From positions 124,001 through 188,000 of the forward strand of contig JAPOXG010000058.1 of assembly GCA_026707225.1 (NCBI GenBank): 64,000 nt of DNA. Reading direction: 5' to 3'. Position numbers and translations under genes: made by a program. The notes under the pieces were generated by a model that was given only the letters and a program-made list of their open reading frames with translations, did no database searches and was not told the origin of the DNA. Positions 62,218-64,000 of this stretch are shown here, piece by piece (within the stretch, counting starts at the first letter, position 1; each line of letters starts with the position of its first letter). The DNA is from Chloroflexota bacterium (GTDB lineage: Bacteria > Chloroflexota > Anaerolineae > Aggregatilineales > Phototrophicaceae).

Positions 62218-62245
62218 TCTGTAGGGGCGAGCCTGTGGGTCGCCC
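62218..62245. repeat. REP-like palindrome, copy 2
   Basis: TCTGTAGGGGCGAG followed by CCTGTGGG and TCGCCC, i.e. the same left 14 bases as at 27788 with GGGCGA/TCGCCC arms of 6 bp and a 9-base loop. It lies 22 bases before mreB. Confidence 0.55.
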
Positions 62246-62266
62246 GTGAGGAGATTGGAATAGCCC

Positions 62267-63283
62267 ATGGCGCGCTTCGGAAAGCGGCTTGGCGTCGATC
62301 TGGGCACGGTCAACGTCCTGATCTATGACAGCGGTCGCATCGTCTTGCAGGAGCCGTCGCTGGTGGCTTTGCTGGCGGAAGAAGAGCGCATCGTTGATTT
62401 CGGCAACCCGGCGCGCGAAATGCTGGGACGGGTCGACGACGAAGACATCCAGGTCATGCGTCCGCTGCAGAACGGCGTCATCGCCGATTATGAAGTGACG
62501 GAAGCGATGCTGGAGTATTTTTTCGGCAAAATCGCCGGGCGGATTCGTCTGTTTCGCCCGTCGGTGATGGTGTCCGTGCCTTATGGCGCCACCAGTGTGG
62601 AGAAACGCGCCGTCCGCGAGGCGATACTGGCCGCTGGCGCGCGCGAAGTTCAGTTAATGTGGGAGCCCCTCGCCTCAGCTTTAGGCGCTGGCTTGCCGGT
62701 GAGCACGCCCGCCGGCGGCATGGTTGTCAACATCGGCGGCGGCATCACCGAGGCGGCCGTCCTGACCATGAACAACATCGTCCGGGCGGAGAGCGGCCGC
62801 ATCGGTGGCTTGCGGCTGGACGATGGCATCATCAGCTATGTGCGCCGCAAATATAATTTGACCGTGGGCCAGCCCACCGCCGAAGCGATCAAAATTCAAA
62901 TCGGCGCTGCGGTTGATCAGCCGCAAGAAATGACGATGGAGATTCAAGGGCGCGACAATGTTTCGGGCCTGCCGCGCACGGTTCGCGTGACAACGGGCGA
63001 AGTCGTTGAAGCGCTGGCCGAGCCGCTTGGGCAAATCGCCAGCGTCGTCAAAGCCGTGCTGTCCACCACGCCGCCGGAGTTGTCCTCGGATATCATTGAT
63101 CGCGGGATTGTTCTTACCGGGGGCGGCGCCTTGCTGCGCGGCATCGACAGCTACCTCACGCGGGAAACCGGCGTGCCCGTTTACCAAGCCGATAACCCGC
63201 TCATCAACGTGGTCGTTGGCTGTGGTCAGGCGCTGGAAGACCCGGCGATCATGCGTAGGCTGGCGCAGACCAACCACTTTTAG
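62267..63283 (+). CDS. mreB: Rod-shape actin homologue MreB
   Basis: A 338-residue bacterial actin. The phosphate 1 loop GVDLGTVNVLIYDSGR, connect/phosphate 2 VNIGGGITEAAVL, and adenosine motif IVLTGGGALLRGIDSYL are all in order, with PSVMVSVPYGATSVEKRAVREA between. The genes mreC and mreD are not adjacent. Its presence suggests a rod or filament shape. It converges with rex, the stops 40 bases apart. Confidence 0.94.
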   Translation: MARFGKRLGVDLGTVNVLIYDSGRIVLQEPSLVALLAEEERIVDFGNPAREMLGRVDDEDIQVMRPLQNGVIADYEVTEAMLEYFFGKIAGRIRLFRPSVMVSVPYGATSVEKRAVREAILAAGAREVQLMWEPLASALGAGLPVSTPAGGMVVNIGGGITEAAVLTMNNIVRAESGRIGGLRLDDGIISYVRRKYNLTVGQPTAEAIKIQIGAAVDQPQEMTMEIQGRDNVSGLPRTVRVTTGEVVEALAEPLGQIASVVKAVLSTTPPELSSDIIDRGIVLTGGGALLRGIDSYLTRETGVPVYQADNPLINVVVGCGQALEDPAIMRRLAQTNHF

Positions 63284-63322
63284 TTCCGGCTGGAACTGGC
63301 GAAATGGCGGAAATCCGCGATG

Positions 63323-63955
63323 CTATCCATCGAGATAGAAGGTCATGTGCTGCAGGCGCGTCACCGGGTCAATATACTGAATCTGTACATCAGGCGGCAC
63401 ATTGATATTGATCGGCGCGTAATTCAGAATCGCCTGCACGCCAGCTGCCACCAGTTGATCGGCCACGGCTTGCGCATCTTCCGCCGGCACCGCCAGCATG
63501 GCGATTTTGATGCCTTCATCGCGAATGATCTTATGCATTGAATGAACGGGTTGCACGACGAATTCGCCGACCCGCTGGCCGATTTTATGAGGACTGATGT
63601 CGAAGAGATGGGCGATGCGAAAGCCGCGATCCTGGAAGCCGCGATAATGCGAAATGGCGATGCCCAGATTGCCGGCGCCAACCACAACGACCATCCACTC
63701 CTGGTTGACCTGCAGCACATCCTGCAGCTTGTCGATGAGGTACTCGATTTGATAGCCCGTGCCCTGCTTGCCGAAGCCCCCGAAGTGCGACAGATCCTTG
63801 CGAATCTGGGCCGAGCTGATATCGAGCCGCCGACCCAACTCGTGCGAAGAAGTGACCGACTTGTTCTCTTGCTGTAAACGGCGCAGCGCGCGCAGATAAA
63901 GCGGCAAGCGACCAATGACAATATCAGGGATTTCTGCCTGCGACTTTGCCGACAT
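63323..63955 (-). CDS. rex: Redox-sensing transcriptional repressor Rex
   Basis: A 210-residue NADH/NAD+-responsive repressor. The winged helix (LPLYLRALRRLQQENKSVTSSHELGRRLDISSAQIRKDLSHFG) is followed by the Rossmann domain (VVVVGAGNLGIAISHYRGFQDRGFRIAHLFD) and VRGxxD-like ends. ATG 63955 is preferred to TTG 63958. A weak half-site TTGTGAA occurs 25 bases upstream (63980), which could allow autoregulation. It is the probable reader of the candidate operator at atpA. Confidence 0.95.
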   Translation of the reverse strand: MSAKSQAEIPDIVIGRLPLYLRALRRLQQENKSVTSSHELGRRLDISSAQIRKDLSHFGGFGKQGTGYQIEYLIDKLQDVLQVNQEWMVVVVGAGNLGIAISHYRGFQDRGFRIAHLFDISPHKIGQRVGEFVVQPVHSMHKIIRDEGIKIAMLAVPAEDAQAVADQLVAAGVQAILNYAPININVPPDVQIQYIDPVTRLQHMTFYLDG

Positions 63956-64000
63956 CAAGCGGGGGACCTATGGCTGTGTTTGTGAAACTTTCTACTATCA

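Overview
This 64 kb window looks like a chromosomal contig from a free-living, GC-rich bacterium, most probably a member of the Chloroflexota (Anaerolineae/SAR202-like breadth). That placement is an inference. It rests on the full coenzyme F420 tail-building set, Rex, Thr/Pro-rich 'TPTPTP' linkers in exported proteins, the gene mix, and the absence of outer-membrane genes. There is no rRNA, CRISPR array, insertion sequence, phage gene or other mobile element. The sequence shows about 53 protein genes and two tRNAs (Val-TAC, Leu-CAG), tightly packed, with many 4-base start/stop overlaps.

Layout. 1-4.1 kb (+): the end of a carbohydrate-acting locus (GH117/GH43-like propeller fragment, type I sulfatase, TIM-barrel hydrolase). 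4.1-15.2 kb (-): a small membrane protein, two oligopeptide ABC ATPases with a good promoter, tRNA-Val, dcd, argS, a membrane-anchored methyltransferase, an ABC exporter, a large (alpha/alpha)6 glycosidase-like protein and a lipoprotein. 15.4-22.2 kb: a DUF971 protein, a MaoC-type hydratase and galT (+); an SH3/beta-lactamase-fold serine hydrolase (-); tRNA-Leu and an FtsB/DivIC-like protein (+); ygfZ and a divergent gmk (-).

22.4-52.1 kb: a long run that is almost all on the + strand and is the heart of the window. It carries folD, 8-oxoguanine deaminase, adenine deaminase, a YgeY-type M20 hydrolase, YgeW-type carbamoyltransferase, carbamate kinase, two fold-type-II PLP enzymes, an SsnA-type aminohydrolase, NpdG, CofE, a separate nitroreductase, CofD, CofC, an F420-type LLM oxidoreductase, a metallophosphoesterase, xanthine dehydrogenase (FAD/2Fe-2S fusion plus Mo subunit) with an unassigned 584-aa phosphorylase-like gene between the subunits, a YqeC-MocA fusion, and purine nucleoside phosphorylase. 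Only the K+ channel is on the other strand. Together these genes predict nucleoside cleavage, base deamination and hydroxylation to xanthine/urate, then ring-fragment catabolism ending in carbamoyl phosphate and ATP. The gene set resembles the enteric yge/ssnA/xdh purine cluster, but F420 synthesis is built into it.

52.1-64 kb: fabF-fabH (-), an SDR, a GNAT protein and proC (+), an F1-only ATP synthase operon (atpA, G, D, C) with its own promoter and terminator, mreB, and rex (-). A near-consensus Rex operator (16/18) overlaps the -35 box of the atpA promoter, which suggests redox control of ATP synthase by the Rex encoded 6 kb away.

Two genes (ygfZ and the serine hydrolase) appear to start at CTG codons 7 nt after a GGAGG Shine-Dalgarno sequence. 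Limits: all family assignments come from reading motifs, without database searches. Substrates of the glycosidase-like, amidohydrolase and PLP enzymes are not fixed by the sequence.
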